This document shows positions 8,570-17,631 of a DNA stretch of 40,284 nt, piece by piece. The translations under genes and the position numbers were made by a program. This DNA is from a virus, in IMG/VR virus record IMGVR_UViG_3300032156_000033, positions 1-40,284 of that record, one strand, 5' to 3'. The notes below the pieces were generated by a model that worked only from the letters and a program-made list of their open reading frames with translations, did no database searches and was not told where the DNA came from. The first letter of the stretch is position 1. The number at the start of each line of letters is the position of its first letter.

Positions 8570-9277
8570 ATGACTAATGTTCTGCAAACTCCTAGCCTGA
8601 TGCCCTCGATCCTCTCCATGGTGAAGAGGGTCAAGAGGGAATGCGGTCTCCCAGAGCCTACTACCCTGGTTGCGACGACAGACAAAACGGCGATTGTGGT
8701 TCTGGACGCTCTCAATGACGCCATGACCGATGTCTACATGCGGAATCGGTGGGAGTGGAAACAAAGCCTATATGGACTGCCTCTCCAGGTAGCAGTAACG
8801 CAGTATGCGCTACCCGCTGACTTCGAGAGAATGTGTATTGACCCTAAGAGCGCTGGCTATCCCATCTCTGGTCTAAGCCAAGAAGAATGGCAACAGCAGA
8901 TCCCCGCCGTGTCCATCACGTCAGGCCAGCCCCAGTATTTCACAATCCATGGCTATGTGTTCGAGATCTGGCCTTCCCCCAATGCAGAGTTTATAACCAA
9001 CTACCCTATACTCCCGTTTACCTATTACCGGCTTCCCCCCCGTAGGCTAGATGGTTCAGACGATGCCGCCAATATCAACGTGCCCCCGGAGTTTGAGGAT
9101 GCGTTGATCTCTTTTGCCAAGTGGAAAACCAAGATGTTCTTGGAATACCCAGATGCTGATGCCGACCACGCAAGGTATGAACAGGCGTTGAATGTGCAAC
9201 TTAACGCAGACAGATCTATGCGGAGAGCCCCAAGGATGAGGCATGGAAGCATTGTCCGTTCCAAGATCTGGAGCTAA
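8570..9277 (+). CDS. Head-tail adaptor / tail tubular protein A-like
   Basis: A 235-residue protein before the large nozzle-like gene, the usual order for podoviral adaptor and nozzle. The N-terminal helix region (IVVLDALNDAMTDVYMRNRWEWKQ) is followed by a beta section with YALPADFERMC, YFTIHGYVFEIWPSPN and a late helical part (VPPEFEDALISFAKWKTKMF). The pattern W-W, Y-LP-DF and F-IWP is common in adaptor or tail tubular A-like proteins that extend the portal. The start follows TAGGAGTTAACTG, 10 bp after the fibre stop. Assigned by pattern and position. Confidence 0.68.
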   Translation: MTNVLQTPSLMPSILSMVKRVKRECGLPEPTTLVATTDKTAIVVLDALNDAMTDVYMRNRWEWKQSLYGLPLQVAVTQYALPADFERMCIDPKSAGYPISGLSQEEWQQQIPAVSITSGQPQYFTIHGYVFEIWPSPNAEFITNYPILPFTYYRLPPRRLDGSDDAANINVPPEFEDALISFAKWKTKMFLEYPDADADHARYEQALNVQLNADRSMRRAPRMRHGSIVRSKIWS

Positions 9278-9280
9278 GAG

Positions 9281-11134
9281 ATGCCCAATTACATTGGCAG
9301 GTTGTCCCAGCAGGCCGAAGTAACCAACTTCAAGGGCATCAATTCAAAGTCTTCCATTGTCTCCAAGAACGATGGGGAAGCGGTTGATATTGATAACTGG
9401 GACATCGACCTGTCTGGAACTATCACCAGCCGCCAAGGTTACATAATCAAGCAGACCTTTGCTAATGATGTCCGGTTTGTCGATACGTTCTTCACTATGG
9501 ATGGTGTTCAGATCTATATCGCGGTGAGCGGTGATGATCTCTGGGAAGCCCCGGCAATCACTGGTCCGTGGTCAAACCGAGGGGGGACGCTTACCACTGG
9601 GGACTATACCTATGTGGGGACTTCCCTCAATGGGCGTTACATGCTCTGCAACGGAGTTGATGAACCTATCATCTTTACCCCTGGGCAGACAGTGGTGACC
9701 CTTAAGGACGCCTCCCTGTTGGACCCACCCCAAACGCTCATTGGTATCGCAACCCCCGGAACTGGTGGCACGACTTATAAGTATGTTGTGACCGGCGTCA
9801 CGCCCAGGGGTGAGTCCCTCCCTTCCAATATTGTTACTATCTTCAACGGTGGTGTGACTCTTTCAGCGACAGTCTACAATACCCTATCTTGGGCCTCACC
9901 CGCTGGGGCCTATGCGCAGAAGGTTTACCGATGGAATAGCGGGACTTCAACCTATGACTTCATTGCGTTGCTTGTCGGGACTGCGACCTCCTATGTAGAC
10001 AATGGCGCGACAGCGACAACTACTCTCCATCCTCCAACAGCCAATACCTCCTATAACACTCCCCTTGACTGGGAAACCAACGGACAGCCTGAAGGTTGTT
10101 TTGTCCTCTCAAGGGGTAGGGATCAAAGGATGATGGCCTGGAGAGGTAGTGATGTCTTCGTGTCTGCTCTGTCGAATGTATATGACTGGTATAGCCCCAA
10201 TGACTCCTTCGCCTTCACCGTCCTGGGTGGTCAAGACAGCAACGTGAAGGCAGTAACCACACTATTTGACTACACGCTTGTATTTTCTAGAACGAATTGC
10301 TTCATTTATTCTGGTTCCAATTACACAGATTTCGCTTTAGGCAAGATTACCCAAACGGGGTGTTCTTCCCACTACTCCATCACGGCAGTGGGGGATGATG
10401 TCTATCTATGGAGCCAGTTTGGGCCAACGACTGTTAAGCGTATCTTGGCCGGTGCTGACGTTGAAACCAATGTCTTTGGGGCCAAGATTAGCCCTATCAC
10501 ATTCGGGACCAACCTCCCCATGTGGACAAAAGTTAAGGTTTGGCATGATTTAGTAAGGCAAAGGGTGTGCTGGGCACTACCTGGTGCTGGGCAGACCTTG
10601 AATACGATGGTCCTAGCCTATAACTATCAAACCAAAGGCTGGACCAAGTTTTCTGGATGGCAGATTGAACAAATTGCTTATGACCCGGTTGCCAAGGCAA
10701 ACTATGCCTGCGTGAGCGGTGGGAATGCCAATTGTCTTGTTGAACTCCATACGGGCTCTAGTGACGGTGGGGTAGCAATTGAAAATTCATATACTGGGAT
10801 TTATGACGACTTCAGGACCTTCCTGAAGAAGAGATCTGTCTTCCTGGATGTGATGATGGACCCGTCTACAGACTATAACGTAGCGGTTACCCTCAACTTG
10901 GACTTCCAGAGCCCTGCTTCTACCCCTCAGACATACACTCTCACCAAGGTTGGTTCTGTGGTAACAACCGAGGGGGAAGACGTGGTGCTACAGGGCAACC
11001 TAGTAAATATTCATAGAATTGTGGTATTTGGGTGTGCGAGGTACATGCAGTTAACCTTCAGCGATCTAGGTAAGGCTGGTGGTGTGAAGATATTCGGCTG
11101 GCGTCTCGATGAACGCGGCAAGGGGATCCGATGA
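9281..11134 (+). CDS. Tail nozzle / tail tubular protein B-like stabilisation protein
   Basis: A 617-residue, mainly beta protein. It opens with QAEVTNFKGINSKSSIVSKNDGEAVDIDNWDID-type text (shown here only as position 11-45): many proteins of the tubular B and P22 gp10-like groups begin with a statement of a nearly-all-virion Gly-Ile-N motif followed by DIDLSGTITSRQGY. Repeated aromatic-rich blades follow (VYRWNSGTSTYDFIALL, GRDQRMMAWRGSDVF, GQTLNTMVLAYNYQT), consistent with propeller-like nozzle architecture. It overlaps the next gene by ATGA. Together with the adaptor it should form the short tail tube through which DNA exits. Confidence 0.7.
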   Translation: MPNYIGRLSQQAEVTNFKGINSKSSIVSKNDGEAVDIDNWDIDLSGTITSRQGYIIKQTFANDVRFVDTFFTMDGVQIYIAVSGDDLWEAPAITGPWSNRGGTLTTGDYTYVGTSLNGRYMLCNGVDEPIIFTPGQTVVTLKDASLLDPPQTLIGIATPGTGGTTYKYVVTGVTPRGESLPSNIVTIFNGGVTLSATVYNTLSWASPAGAYAQKVYRWNSGTSTYDFIALLVGTATSYVDNGATATTTLHPPTANTSYNTPLDWETNGQPEGCFVLSRGRDQRMMAWRGSDVFVSALSNVYDWYSPNDSFAFTVLGGQDSNVKAVTTLFDYTLVFSRTNCFIYSGSNYTDFALGKITQTGCSSHYSITAVGDDVYLWSQFGPTTVKRILAGADVETNVFGAKISPITFGTNLPMWTKVKVWHDLVRQRVCWALPGAGQTLNTMVLAYNYQTKGWTKFSGWQIEQIAYDPVAKANYACVSGGNANCLVELHTGSSDGGVAIENSYTGIYDDFRTFLKKRSVFLDVMMDPSTDYNVAVTLNLDFQSPASTPQTYTLTKVGSVVTTEGEDVVLQGNLVNIHRIVVFGCARYMQLTFSDLGKAGGVKIFGWRLDERGKGIR

Positions 11135-11667
11135 TACAGACTGAATGGGCCAATGAACCTCTCAATGGTGGGCTGCTCTACACGGTCCTAAATAAGCATC
11201 AGCTTCTTCCTTCCTATTTCTCAGACCCCCATGCCTGTGTTGCTGCCGCAACCCGGATGACGATTGGCTTCCTTCATGAAGGGAAGGAGCAACCTCTTGC
11301 AGTAATGTTCGAGTCCTCCCCGGAGCCTGGGGTGATTGGCCTGATGTTTATCACTGAAGTCGCCAGATTGAACCAGCGCAGGGATGAACTGATCGAGGCT
11401 TCCAAGGCCCTACGTGACCGCTGGTTTGGAGAGCTCGGGGCTATCCGGGTGGAAGCAAGGGTGCCAGTGGAACGGACCCAGACCATCCGGTGCCTAAAAC
11501 ACATGGGTTTCCATATTGAGACTGCCCCAAAAGGGCTAAGAAATGCTGTGATTTATAACGGAATACCCAAATCTCTTTGCGTTATGGGTCTACTCCCCAG
11601 CGATGAATTTCACAACTTGTCAAACCCAGTCAAGGAACCTATTCTAACTGAAGGAGTTGAGGCATGA
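11131..11667 (+). CDS. GNAT-like acetyltransferase-type virion protein (putative)
   Basis: A 178-residue protein overlapping its upstream neighbour by ATGA and its downstream neighbour by ATGA. The layout (FLHEGKEQPLAVMFESSPEPGV, VIGLMFITEVARL, then helices ASKALRDRWFGELGAIRVEARV and RCLKHMGFHIET) resembles the GNAT fold, ending with the typical 'lkhmGF' motif after a beta strand. A clear acetyl-CoA-binding Q/R-x-x-G-x-G/A loop is not visible, so it may have lost catalysis. GNAT-like proteins at this position among podoviral internal virion genes are known. Its role may be structural or may modify host proteins after injection; this is inference. Confidence 0.55.
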   Translation: MIQTEWANEPLNGGLLYTVLNKHQLLPSYFSDPHACVAAATRMTIGFLHEGKEQPLAVMFESSPEPGVIGLMFITEVARLNQRRDELIEASKALRDRWFGELGAIRVEARVPVERTQTIRCLKHMGFHIETAPKGLRNAVIYNGIPKSLCVMGLLPSDEFHNLSNPVKEPILTEGVEA

Positions 11668-12878
11668 ACTTTCACGATGAGGCCCGTAACATTCAGTCTA
11701 TTGGGGCAAGGAATGCTAAGGGAGATACCATCCTGGCGCATATTACCCCCAAAGAAGCCGCTATTTTGAAACTCCTTGGTGGAAGTGGCCGCAAAGACCC
11801 TCAGACGGGTGCATTCCACTTCGCTATGACCAATGAGGGCGACGATGGTGGAGATTATGACAACTCTTCGGATGACAATGATACTCCTAGCAACGATAGG
11901 CCTGAAAACCATAGGGGAGACCCCAGGGCCTATGGAGATACACCAGAAGAACGTGACTGGGAGTCGGTCAAGCGGGACATCCAAAGCCTCCCAGAGGAAG
12001 CCGACGACGATCCAGGCTGGATGCGCAGGGAGATGGAATCCTATAAAAAGAGTGGCTATGACCCTAATTTCGATCCGACTGATTACAACAACACGCGGGG
12101 GATGAACACTGTCCCAAGGACCGCAGAGCAGATTGCAGCCCAGCAGCAGAACTACAATAACACAATGGATTTCAACCGTCAGGCGCAGGAAAACGCAAAG
12201 CCTAAAAATCCTTTTGGCTGGGGAGATTTGGTGACAGGAGCGGCTGGGCTTGTAACTGGGACCCCAACTGGATTCCTTAAATCTGTGCCTAAAGCCGTTA
12301 GCTATGCGGGTGATCTCCATAGATGGAACGCTGAAAATGAGCGATTGGGTTTAACGGGACCTTCTACCTCCCAGCCACGGGCAGAACACGAAAGCGGCAA
12401 CGGCGCAGGTAAAGCAGTCGGGCTGGGGCTGTTGGGTGCAGGAGCCTATGGTCTTAGCCAATCAGGAAAGGGACAACAGATGTACACAGACCCGGTTACG
12501 GGGCAACTACTCCCCTATCTCGATAGTGGTTTAAACGAGAGGGTAGCCAACGAGAACCTCCAGAACACGGTGTCCAATCAGATACGATCTAGTGACGCTC
12601 TGAACGCTCGTAGGGGCATGGGCATGTCCACGATGGCTGACGCCATGAGAGCCAACCTGGGGCTCTCTACGGCCCAAGGAATGAACCAGAATAGGCTGAC
12701 CTCCCAGGAGATTGCCGCCCAGCGTGATTTGGCTGCCCAGACTCAGGCGAAGCAGGATGCACTTGCCCAACAGAACCTCCGTTATCTCCAAGGGGTCCAG
12801 GACGATGCGAACCGGAATGCCTGGATTAAGACTGCCGGTGACGTTGCTGGTAGTATTGATTGGGGAAGCCTCTTCTAA
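11664..12878 (+). CDS. Internal virion / DNA-injection protein (putative)
   Basis: A 404-residue protein. Its N-terminus (NAKGDTILAHITPKEAAILKLLGGSGRKDPQTGAFHF region, residues about 18-52) matches a short domain often found in podoviral virion proteins: a GDT-LAH-T-E-A-LK--GGSGR-(N/D)P-TG pattern. A very acidic, disordered stretch follows (residues 55-110), then Gly-rich and Ala/Gln-rich segments, ending with a long helical part (QEIAAQRDLAAQTQAKQDAL). It lies between the nozzle and the lysozyme with two further large helical proteins, as the injected proteins of short-tailed phages do. Start supported by AAGGAGTTGAGGC and an ATGA overlap. Confidence 0.6.
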   Translation: MNFHDEARNIQSIGARNAKGDTILAHITPKEAAILKLLGGSGRKDPQTGAFHFAMTNEGDDGGDYDNSSDDNDTPSNDRPENHRGDPRAYGDTPEERDWESVKRDIQSLPEEADDDPGWMRREMESYKKSGYDPNFDPTDYNNTRGMNTVPRTAEQIAAQQQNYNNTMDFNRQAQENAKPKNPFGWGDLVTGAAGLVTGTPTGFLKSVPKAVSYAGDLHRWNAENERLGLTGPSTSQPRAEHESGNGAGKAVGLGLLGAGAYGLSQSGKGQQMYTDPVTGQLLPYLDSGLNERVANENLQNTVSNQIRSSDALNARRGMGMSTMADAMRANLGLSTAQGMNQNRLTSQEIAAQRDLAAQTQAKQDALAQQNLRYLQGVQDDANRNAWIKTAGDVAGSIDWGSLF

Positions 12879-12889
12879 GGACTCTTTCA

Positions 12890-13879
12890 ATGCCTATTGA
12901 TTACAGCCAATATCTAAATGCAAACCAACACGGACTGGACACTCTTAACCAGACCCGTCTAGCTACGCTTGACCGTCCCAATGGTGTCCAATCCTTCTTG
13001 TCCGGGCTACAGGGTGGTCAGGAGCGCATGGCCGCGAGGAAGGCCCTCTCGGACAAGCAAAAGCTAGAAGAGGCTCTTAGGCGCAGGCAGGAGGCCCAGG
13101 ACGCGGCTTCTCAGGAAGAACGCTCCTACCAGATTAGCCAGAGGCCGTTAGACGAGGAGAAGGCGCGTTTAGGACTTGATAAGCTCAAATATGAGATGAC
13201 GCCTAAGCCTGTAGTTGCCCCAGTTGCCGCCCCTATGTCTGAATACCAGAAAGAGCGCTTGTCTCTTGATAGGGAAAGGTTGCAGCACGACATCAACACC
13301 CCCCGTAGTGGGATCCAATATGATAAATCTGCCGTGCCTGGGTCTGCCGAATGGAAGCGGGTTAAGGACGTTGAAGGGAAAGAACGCCTTGAAACCAACA
13401 AGAATGAAAGCTCGCTATCTGACATTGACAACACCATCGACTATGGCAAAAGTCTGATAGATCATCCCGGTAGGGTTGGAGCCACCGGAGCCTCTGGATT
13501 CCTTAAACGCAATGTTTACGGAACAGATTCCTACACATTCAGCCAAAAACTCGAAACCTTCAAGAATAAACTTTTCATCCCGCAGGTCCAAGCCCTTAAG
13601 GGCATGGGTGCCCTGTCTGATGCGGAAGGTAAAAAACTGACTGACTCGGTTGGTGCCTTGAATGAGAACATGGATGAAAAGGATTTTTTGAAAGAATTGA
13701 ATATTGTTCTCAAAAAGCTAGAGGATACTAAGGCTCTGGTTAGATCGAGACTCCTGACGACTAGCCAACCACAACCTCCTACGAGCGGGCCTAAACAGAT
13801 CAAGAGTGTTGAAGAATACAACGCCCTACCGCCAGGGCCTTACATTGATCCTAATGGAGTCCTGAAGAGGAAGAGATAA
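12890..13879 (+). CDS. Internal virion protein (putative), helical
   Basis: A 329-residue protein. I place the start at the ATG at 12890 (MPIDYSQYLN) because TAAGGA lies 8 bases upstream. The longer reading from the TTG at 12860 would run back into the upstream gene. It is largely helical and charged, with a coiled-coil-like region around residues 50-95 (LSDKQKLEEALRRRQEAQDA) and another near residue 240 (KFLKELNIVLKKLED-like). A Pro-rich C-terminus follows (TSQPQPPTSGPKQ). It overlaps the next gene as TAATG. Its position among injection proteins suggests an ejected virion component; no family motif was recognised. Confidence 0.58.
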   Translation: MPIDYSQYLNANQHGLDTLNQTRLATLDRPNGVQSFLSGLQGGQERMAARKALSDKQKLEEALRRRQEAQDAASQEERSYQISQRPLDEEKARLGLDKLKYEMTPKPVVAPVAAPMSEYQKERLSLDRERLQHDINTPRSGIQYDKSAVPGSAEWKRVKDVEGKERLETNKNESSLSDIDNTIDYGKSLIDHPGRVGATGASGFLKRNVYGTDSYTFSQKLETFKNKLFIPQVQALKGMGALSDAEGKKLTDSVGALNENMDEKDFLKELNIVLKKLEDTKALVRSRLLTTSQPQPPTSGPKQIKSVEEYNALPPGPYIDPNGVLKRKR

Positions 13880-16059
13880 TGCCAAATCCTTGGGACAATG
13901 ACGAAGTATTGGCGGGGCCTTGGGACTCCGATGAGAGTGTCGAAGCCGAAGGCGCACCTACTCCCCAGCATGGCAACTCCTCAATGGATGCAGGGATAGG
14001 GAGTAATAGACCATTCACGGAACCATCCACGGCCGACAAACTCAAAGCCGCTCTCATGAAGAGGGCGAACCTCCTTAAGGGCTATACCCCCCTCGGCCCT
14101 GCCGGTTATGCGGGCATGGCTTATCGTGCTGTCACGGGTGAAGTCCCTAAATATCTTCCAGAGCCTACCGCAGAGGGGGCACTGAAGGGCCTTTCTAATG
14201 TTGCGACTGGAACAGCGAGATTGGGCGCAGAGGTCGGCAAGGCTGGCTTCGGCGCATTGGGCATTACCCCCATGGAGAAGTTCTATGGTGCCCAGGCAGA
14301 CCTCGCAAAAGGTGCTGCCCAGGGTGCTAATAGGCTCTACCAAGAACAGGCCCAGCCATCCGTGACAGGCGAAATGATCGGAGAATCGGTCCCTGGGGTG
14401 CTTGCTGGTGGTCCTGTGGGTGCCGGTAGGGGCCTTTTGACCCGGATGGGCCTTGGGGCGGGCGAAGCGGCTATAAGCGGCATGGCTTCAAACCCTCAAG
14501 CGAGTGCAGAGACTAGCCCTGAATACTGGGAGAAGCAGAAAGAACTTGCCGGTCCTGCCGCTGCGATTGGTGCTGCGATCCCGGTGGGGACCGCCGCGCT
14601 TAACCCACTCTACCGGCTCCTAAAGGGAGGCAGGCCTGACGTATCTGCTGCCAACTTCCCAGGCGAACTGAAGGCTGGCCTGGGCGGTGAAGACGCTGGA
14701 GACATCATGCAAGCGGAGTTGAAGGTTTCACATGGTGCAGATATAGCTGAGGCTAGCAAACCGTTTGAAGAGTTGCGCTCCAGAGACAATCTAGCCGTTA
14801 AGCCAACGCCCAATGTAGAACTTTACGGGGACCAAACATCCTACCAAGGTAATAGGCTCGGCAATCTGTTGGGTCCCAACGATGAGGTTATTGTTGCGAA
14901 GGGCTCCAAGGGCGAGGATGTAGGCTATCTGTGGCTCACCAAAGAGAAGGATGGCTATTCAATCCGCAAGATTGAAGTAGACCCAAAACACCAGCGCAAA
15001 GGTATTGCCACTTATATGAACGAAGAGGCTGAGAAGGCATTCGGACCGTATAAGGGTGCAACTGACTACACCCCTGCCGGTAAAGCCTTTAGAGAATCAG
15101 TCGGGAAGGGACCAGCACAAGAACTGGGCTTGGATGACTATTCCAAGGCCCTTGATGATGTGGAACTAGAAATGTCTACGTCGGGCAGCAGACCCGATGA
15201 GCCTACCTTAAACATCATTCGGAAATACAGAGAGGGCCTTGAAGCGCCAGGAGCGAACAAGGGTTGGAACAGGGCCTTGAATATCAGCAAAGACCTTACC
15301 AATGACATCCACCAAGCCTCTATCGCTGGGGACAAGACAAAGGTTGCCAGGCTCATGAAGGTCAAAGGCGGACTGGAAAAGAGCCTTCAGGCCCACCCCG
15401 AATACATGGAAGCTAAGTCTCTCTGGAGAGAGAAAATGGCCCCGTGGGAGGGCAAGGAAGAGGGGGGCACCTTCCTTAAGAGGGCTATGGAGTCGCCTAC
15501 GCCGGACATGATGATGAAAGAGATTGGGAATGCCAGCCCGGATAAGGCTCTCATTTACTACAACAGACTGTCCCTCAAAGGCCGAAATGCTGTTAAATCG
15601 TCCATGCTGGAGGATGTCCTTACCAAATCAGACAATGATCCGTTGGCCATTGCTAGGGCACTTAAAGAGTCTAAGCGCAGCGGTGCCTATGGCGTGTTTT
15701 TTCATGGCGAGGATAGGAAGAAACTGGATGGCCTAGAGAAACTTGCGAAATACGCTCACCGCTCGGGGGCAACCCTTAGCTCTGCCGCTGGTTTGACTGT
15801 CGCGGCTGGGACCGGGCTCTCCCACCCCCTGATTGGTGCTTATGTGGGTAGGAGGTTGGCTGGTGGTCCTACGGCAAGGGGTATGCAAAAGGTTTTCAGA
15901 ACAGACGCAATGCAGCGGCTCATTCTTGACGCGGGCAAGTTGGCAGACAATGATCCAAGGCTAGGCGAGATCCTTGCGAAGATGTCAAGGCTTTCTGGCT
16001 CAACTGGTGCTTCCAGTAAACTCAAGGCCCTAATGGGCTATCCCCAAGAACAGGAGTAG
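13879..16059 (+). CDS. Large internal virion protein with embedded GNAT-like domain
   Basis: A 726-residue protein. It opens with two near copies of PWD(N/S)D(E) (MPNPWDNDEVLAGPWDSDE), then long Ala/Gly-rich segments with possible membrane-active helices (GEMIGESVPGVLAGGPVGAG; AAAIGAAIPVGTAALNPLY). Around residues 335-395 is a GNAT-like module: VGYLWLTKEKDGYSIRKI, then VDPKHQRKGIATYMNEEAEKAF, where QRKGIA fits the acetyl-CoA pyrophosphate loop (Q/R-x-x-G-x-G/A). Helical regions follow, and a Gly/Ala hydrophobic segment lies near residue 635 (SSAAGLTVAAGTGLSHPLIG). Such a protein is likely packaged and ejected into the cell. The embedded enzyme could act on host targets early in infection; that is inference. 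Confidence 0.62.
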   Translation: MPNPWDNDEVLAGPWDSDESVEAEGAPTPQHGNSSMDAGIGSNRPFTEPSTADKLKAALMKRANLLKGYTPLGPAGYAGMAYRAVTGEVPKYLPEPTAEGALKGLSNVATGTARLGAEVGKAGFGALGITPMEKFYGAQADLAKGAAQGANRLYQEQAQPSVTGEMIGESVPGVLAGGPVGAGRGLLTRMGLGAGEAAISGMASNPQASAETSPEYWEKQKELAGPAAAIGAAIPVGTAALNPLYRLLKGGRPDVSAANFPGELKAGLGGEDAGDIMQAELKVSHGADIAEASKPFEELRSRDNLAVKPTPNVELYGDQTSYQGNRLGNLLGPNDEVIVAKGSKGEDVGYLWLTKEKDGYSIRKIEVDPKHQRKGIATYMNEEAEKAFGPYKGATDYTPAGKAFRESVGKGPAQELGLDDYSKALDDVELEMSTSGSRPDEPTLNIIRKYREGLEAPGANKGWNRALNISKDLTNDIHQASIAGDKTKVARLMKVKGGLEKSLQAHPEYMEAKSLWREKMAPWEGKEEGGTFLKRAMESPTPDMMMKEIGNASPDKALIYYNRLSLKGRNAVKSSMLEDVLTKSDNDPLAIARALKESKRSGAYGVFFHGEDRKKLDGLEKLAKYAHRSGATLSSAAGLTVAAGTGLSHPLIGAYVGRRLAGGPTARGMQKVFRTDAMQRLILDAGKLADNDPRLGEILAKMSRLSGSTGASSKLKALMGYPQEQE

Positions 16060-16061
16060 GG

Positions 16062-16316
16062 ATGGACACTCAAACCCTTACGATAATCATCATCGCTGCT
16101 TGCGGTGCCCTGCTTTTAGGCATGGCAGGGCTAATTAAAGGGATGATCTCCTGGAGGCTGGATAGGCAAGATGTTGAGTATAAAGACTTGAGGGGGGATG
16201 TGAAAGAGATCCGCAAAGACCTTGATATTATTTCCAAAGAACATGCCCATAATCACAGGAAAACGGATTCCAACCCCTTCCGCACCCTGGCTGATGTGCG
16301 CCAAGGGTGGGAATAG
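16062..16316 (+). CDS. Small membrane protein, possible holin or pinholin-type partner of the lysozyme
   Basis: An 84-residue protein with one N-terminal membrane helix (about residues 6-29, LTIIIIAACGALLLGMAGLI) and a charged, probably coiled-coil cytoplasmic part (RGDVKEIRKDLDIISKEHAHNH). It ends one base before the lysozyme ATG. A small membrane protein immediately before an endolysin suggests a holin, but the single helix and long charged tail also fit an accessory membrane anchor. A second holin candidate lies at 39044, so the assignment is open. Start after CAGGAGTAGG. Confidence 0.58.
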   Translation: MDTQTLTIIIIAACGALLLGMAGLIKGMISWRLDRQDVEYKDLRGDVKEIRKDLDIISKEHAHNHRKTDSNPFRTLADVRQGWE

Positions 16317-16823
16317 ATGGCTAATCTTTTCCTGGCTCTCGAATATACTCTCCCCTTTGAGGGAGGCTATTCCAACGACCCAGTAGACCACGGTGGGGCT
16401 ACCAATTTTGGCATTACACAGGTCACCTTGAACCGCTACCTATTAGCTAACCCATCAGCACTTGTCTATGACCGGGTCGCATGTTTGACCATCCAGGACG
16501 CAGAAAAGATTTATCGGTGGGGCTATTGGAAGTTCGACGGAGTGAAAGACCAGGGCATAGCCACTAAACTATTTGATATTGCTGTAAATATGGGTGTTGG
16601 GACTGCCGTTAAGATGGTTCAAAGGATCGTCGGATCTGAACCGGATGGGCTATGGGGTCCGATGACCCTCGCCAAGGTCAACGGGTATGACCAGGCATCT
16701 CTTATGCAGAAACTTGTAGAATCGAGCCTGAATAGATATGAGAATATCATCGCAAAGGACCCAACCCAGGAGAAGTTCCGTAAAGGTTGGACAAGACGGG
16801 CAGTTGCAATCCCCCCCAGTTAG
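16317..16823 (+). CDS. Endolysin: GH108-family N-acetylmuramidase with C-terminal peptidoglycan-binding domain
   Basis: A 168-residue protein with the GH108 signature at its N-terminus: FEGGYSNDPVDHGGATNFGIT, with Glu15 as the expected catalytic acid. The helical lysozyme core continues with DAEKIYRWGYWKFDGV and ATKLFDIAVNMG. The C-terminal part (EPDGLWGPMTLAKVN) is the small peptidoglycan-binding domain usual in this family. It cuts the glycan strands of the host wall at the end of infection. There is no signal peptide, so it should need a holin. It follows the small membrane gene with no gap (TAG-ATG). Confidence 0.9.
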   Translation: MANLFLALEYTLPFEGGYSNDPVDHGGATNFGITQVTLNRYLLANPSALVYDRVACLTIQDAEKIYRWGYWKFDGVKDQGIATKLFDIAVNMGVGTAVKMVQRIVGSEPDGLWGPMTLAKVNGYDQASLMQKLVESSLNRYENIIAKDPTQEKFRKGWTRRAVAIPPS

Positions 16824-16848
16824 ACTAACCTTATTCTAGGAGTGAATT

Positions 16849-17175
16849 ATGCCAGACATCCAATCTACAGGGCCAATCATTACAGGGACCGCAGCAGCCC
16901 TGGGTAGTCTCTATGTTGAGGACTTCTCAGTGTTGGTTTTCATCCTCACGATGTCTGCCACTACAGAGACCGTCTCAATGACCGTTAGCGTGGACGGGAC
17001 CAACTATTCCACTACCACTGTAAGGCCATTGGACCTCTTAACAGGTGCGCTCTTCGCTAGCAATACCATCAAGGCTGGCGTATTCAAATTGGATGTAAAG
17101 GGCATCAAATCGGTCAAGTTCACTAAGTCGTCTACCTCTGAAACCGCAACGATTTACACTGGCCTTGGCCAATAA
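16849..17175 (+). CDS. Small beta-rich structural protein, paralogue of the next gene
   Basis: A 108-residue Thr/Ser-rich protein. It shares VSVDGTNYSTTTVRPLDLLTG, an AG-x-(F/Y)-x region and KFTKSSTSE with the next gene product, in the same order and spacing, so the two are diverged tandem duplicates. The beta-rich composition and lack of charge clusters suggest a decoration, fibre or receptor-associated virion protein. It is the first of a run of fibre-like genes after the lysozyme. Start after TAGGAGTGAATT. No family recognised. Confidence 0.6.
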   Translation: MPDIQSTGPIITGTAAALGSLYVEDFSVLVFILTMSATTETVSMTVSVDGTNYSTTTVRPLDLLTGALFASNTIKAGVFKLDVKGIKSVKFTKSSTSETATIYTGLGQ

Positions 17176-17184
17176 GGAGTCACC

Positions 17185-17631
17185 ATGTCTTACCAGCCTA
17201 ACGAAAACCTCTTCATGAACCCTGCCAAGGTCCGGACCTCTAGCGTCTGCTATGGGGTTTGGTATTCTTCGGCAACGGACATGGGCCACTCCTTCTATGG
17301 GACTAGCGATTTCTCCACAGTGCATGGAGTCTTCGCCACTCCCGATGGCATCGCTGGTGACATCCTTGTGTCCCTTGTGGGCCTTTCTAGTGAGACGATC
17401 CAGATTTACATGAGTGCCGATGGCACCAACTACTCCGCTGCCCTTCTGCCTGTGGATGATGTTACGGGTCTGGACACCACTTCTGCGACACTTGGAGCGG
17501 GTAGATACCGCTTCGCGGCCTCTCGCTTTGGTTCTCCCAAGTTCCTTAAATTCGTCAAGTCCAGCACTTCTGAGATTGTCGTTGTCGTCGCTACCGTTGC
17601 TGTTCCTGTCGCTAGTCAGTCTGGCCTGTAA
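17185..17631 (+). CDS. Small beta-rich structural protein, paralogue of the preceding gene
   Basis: A 148-residue protein repeating the motifs of its upstream neighbour: MSADGTNYSAALLPVDDVTG, AGRYRFAASRFGS and KFVKSSTSEIV. It has an extra 40-residue N-terminal segment (MSYQPNENLFMNPAKVRTSS). The C-terminus is hydrophobic beta (VVVVATVAVPVASQSGL). It is probably a virion surface or fibre-associated subunit. The stop overlaps the next start as TAATG, so the two are translated together. Function is inferred only from position. Confidence 0.6.
   Translation: MSYQPNENLFMNPAKVRTSSVCYGVWYSSATDMGHSFYGTSDFSTVHGVFATPDGIAGDILVSLVGLSSETIQIYMSADGTNYSAALLPVDDVTGLDTTSATLGAGRYRFAASRFGSPKFLKFVKSSTSEIVVVVATVAVPVASQSGL

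Noticed and set aside
12860-12889. Upstream TTG start adding ten residues to the internal virion protein
   Set aside because: It overlaps the upstream coding end and lacks a ribosome-binding site; the ATG at 12890 has one.
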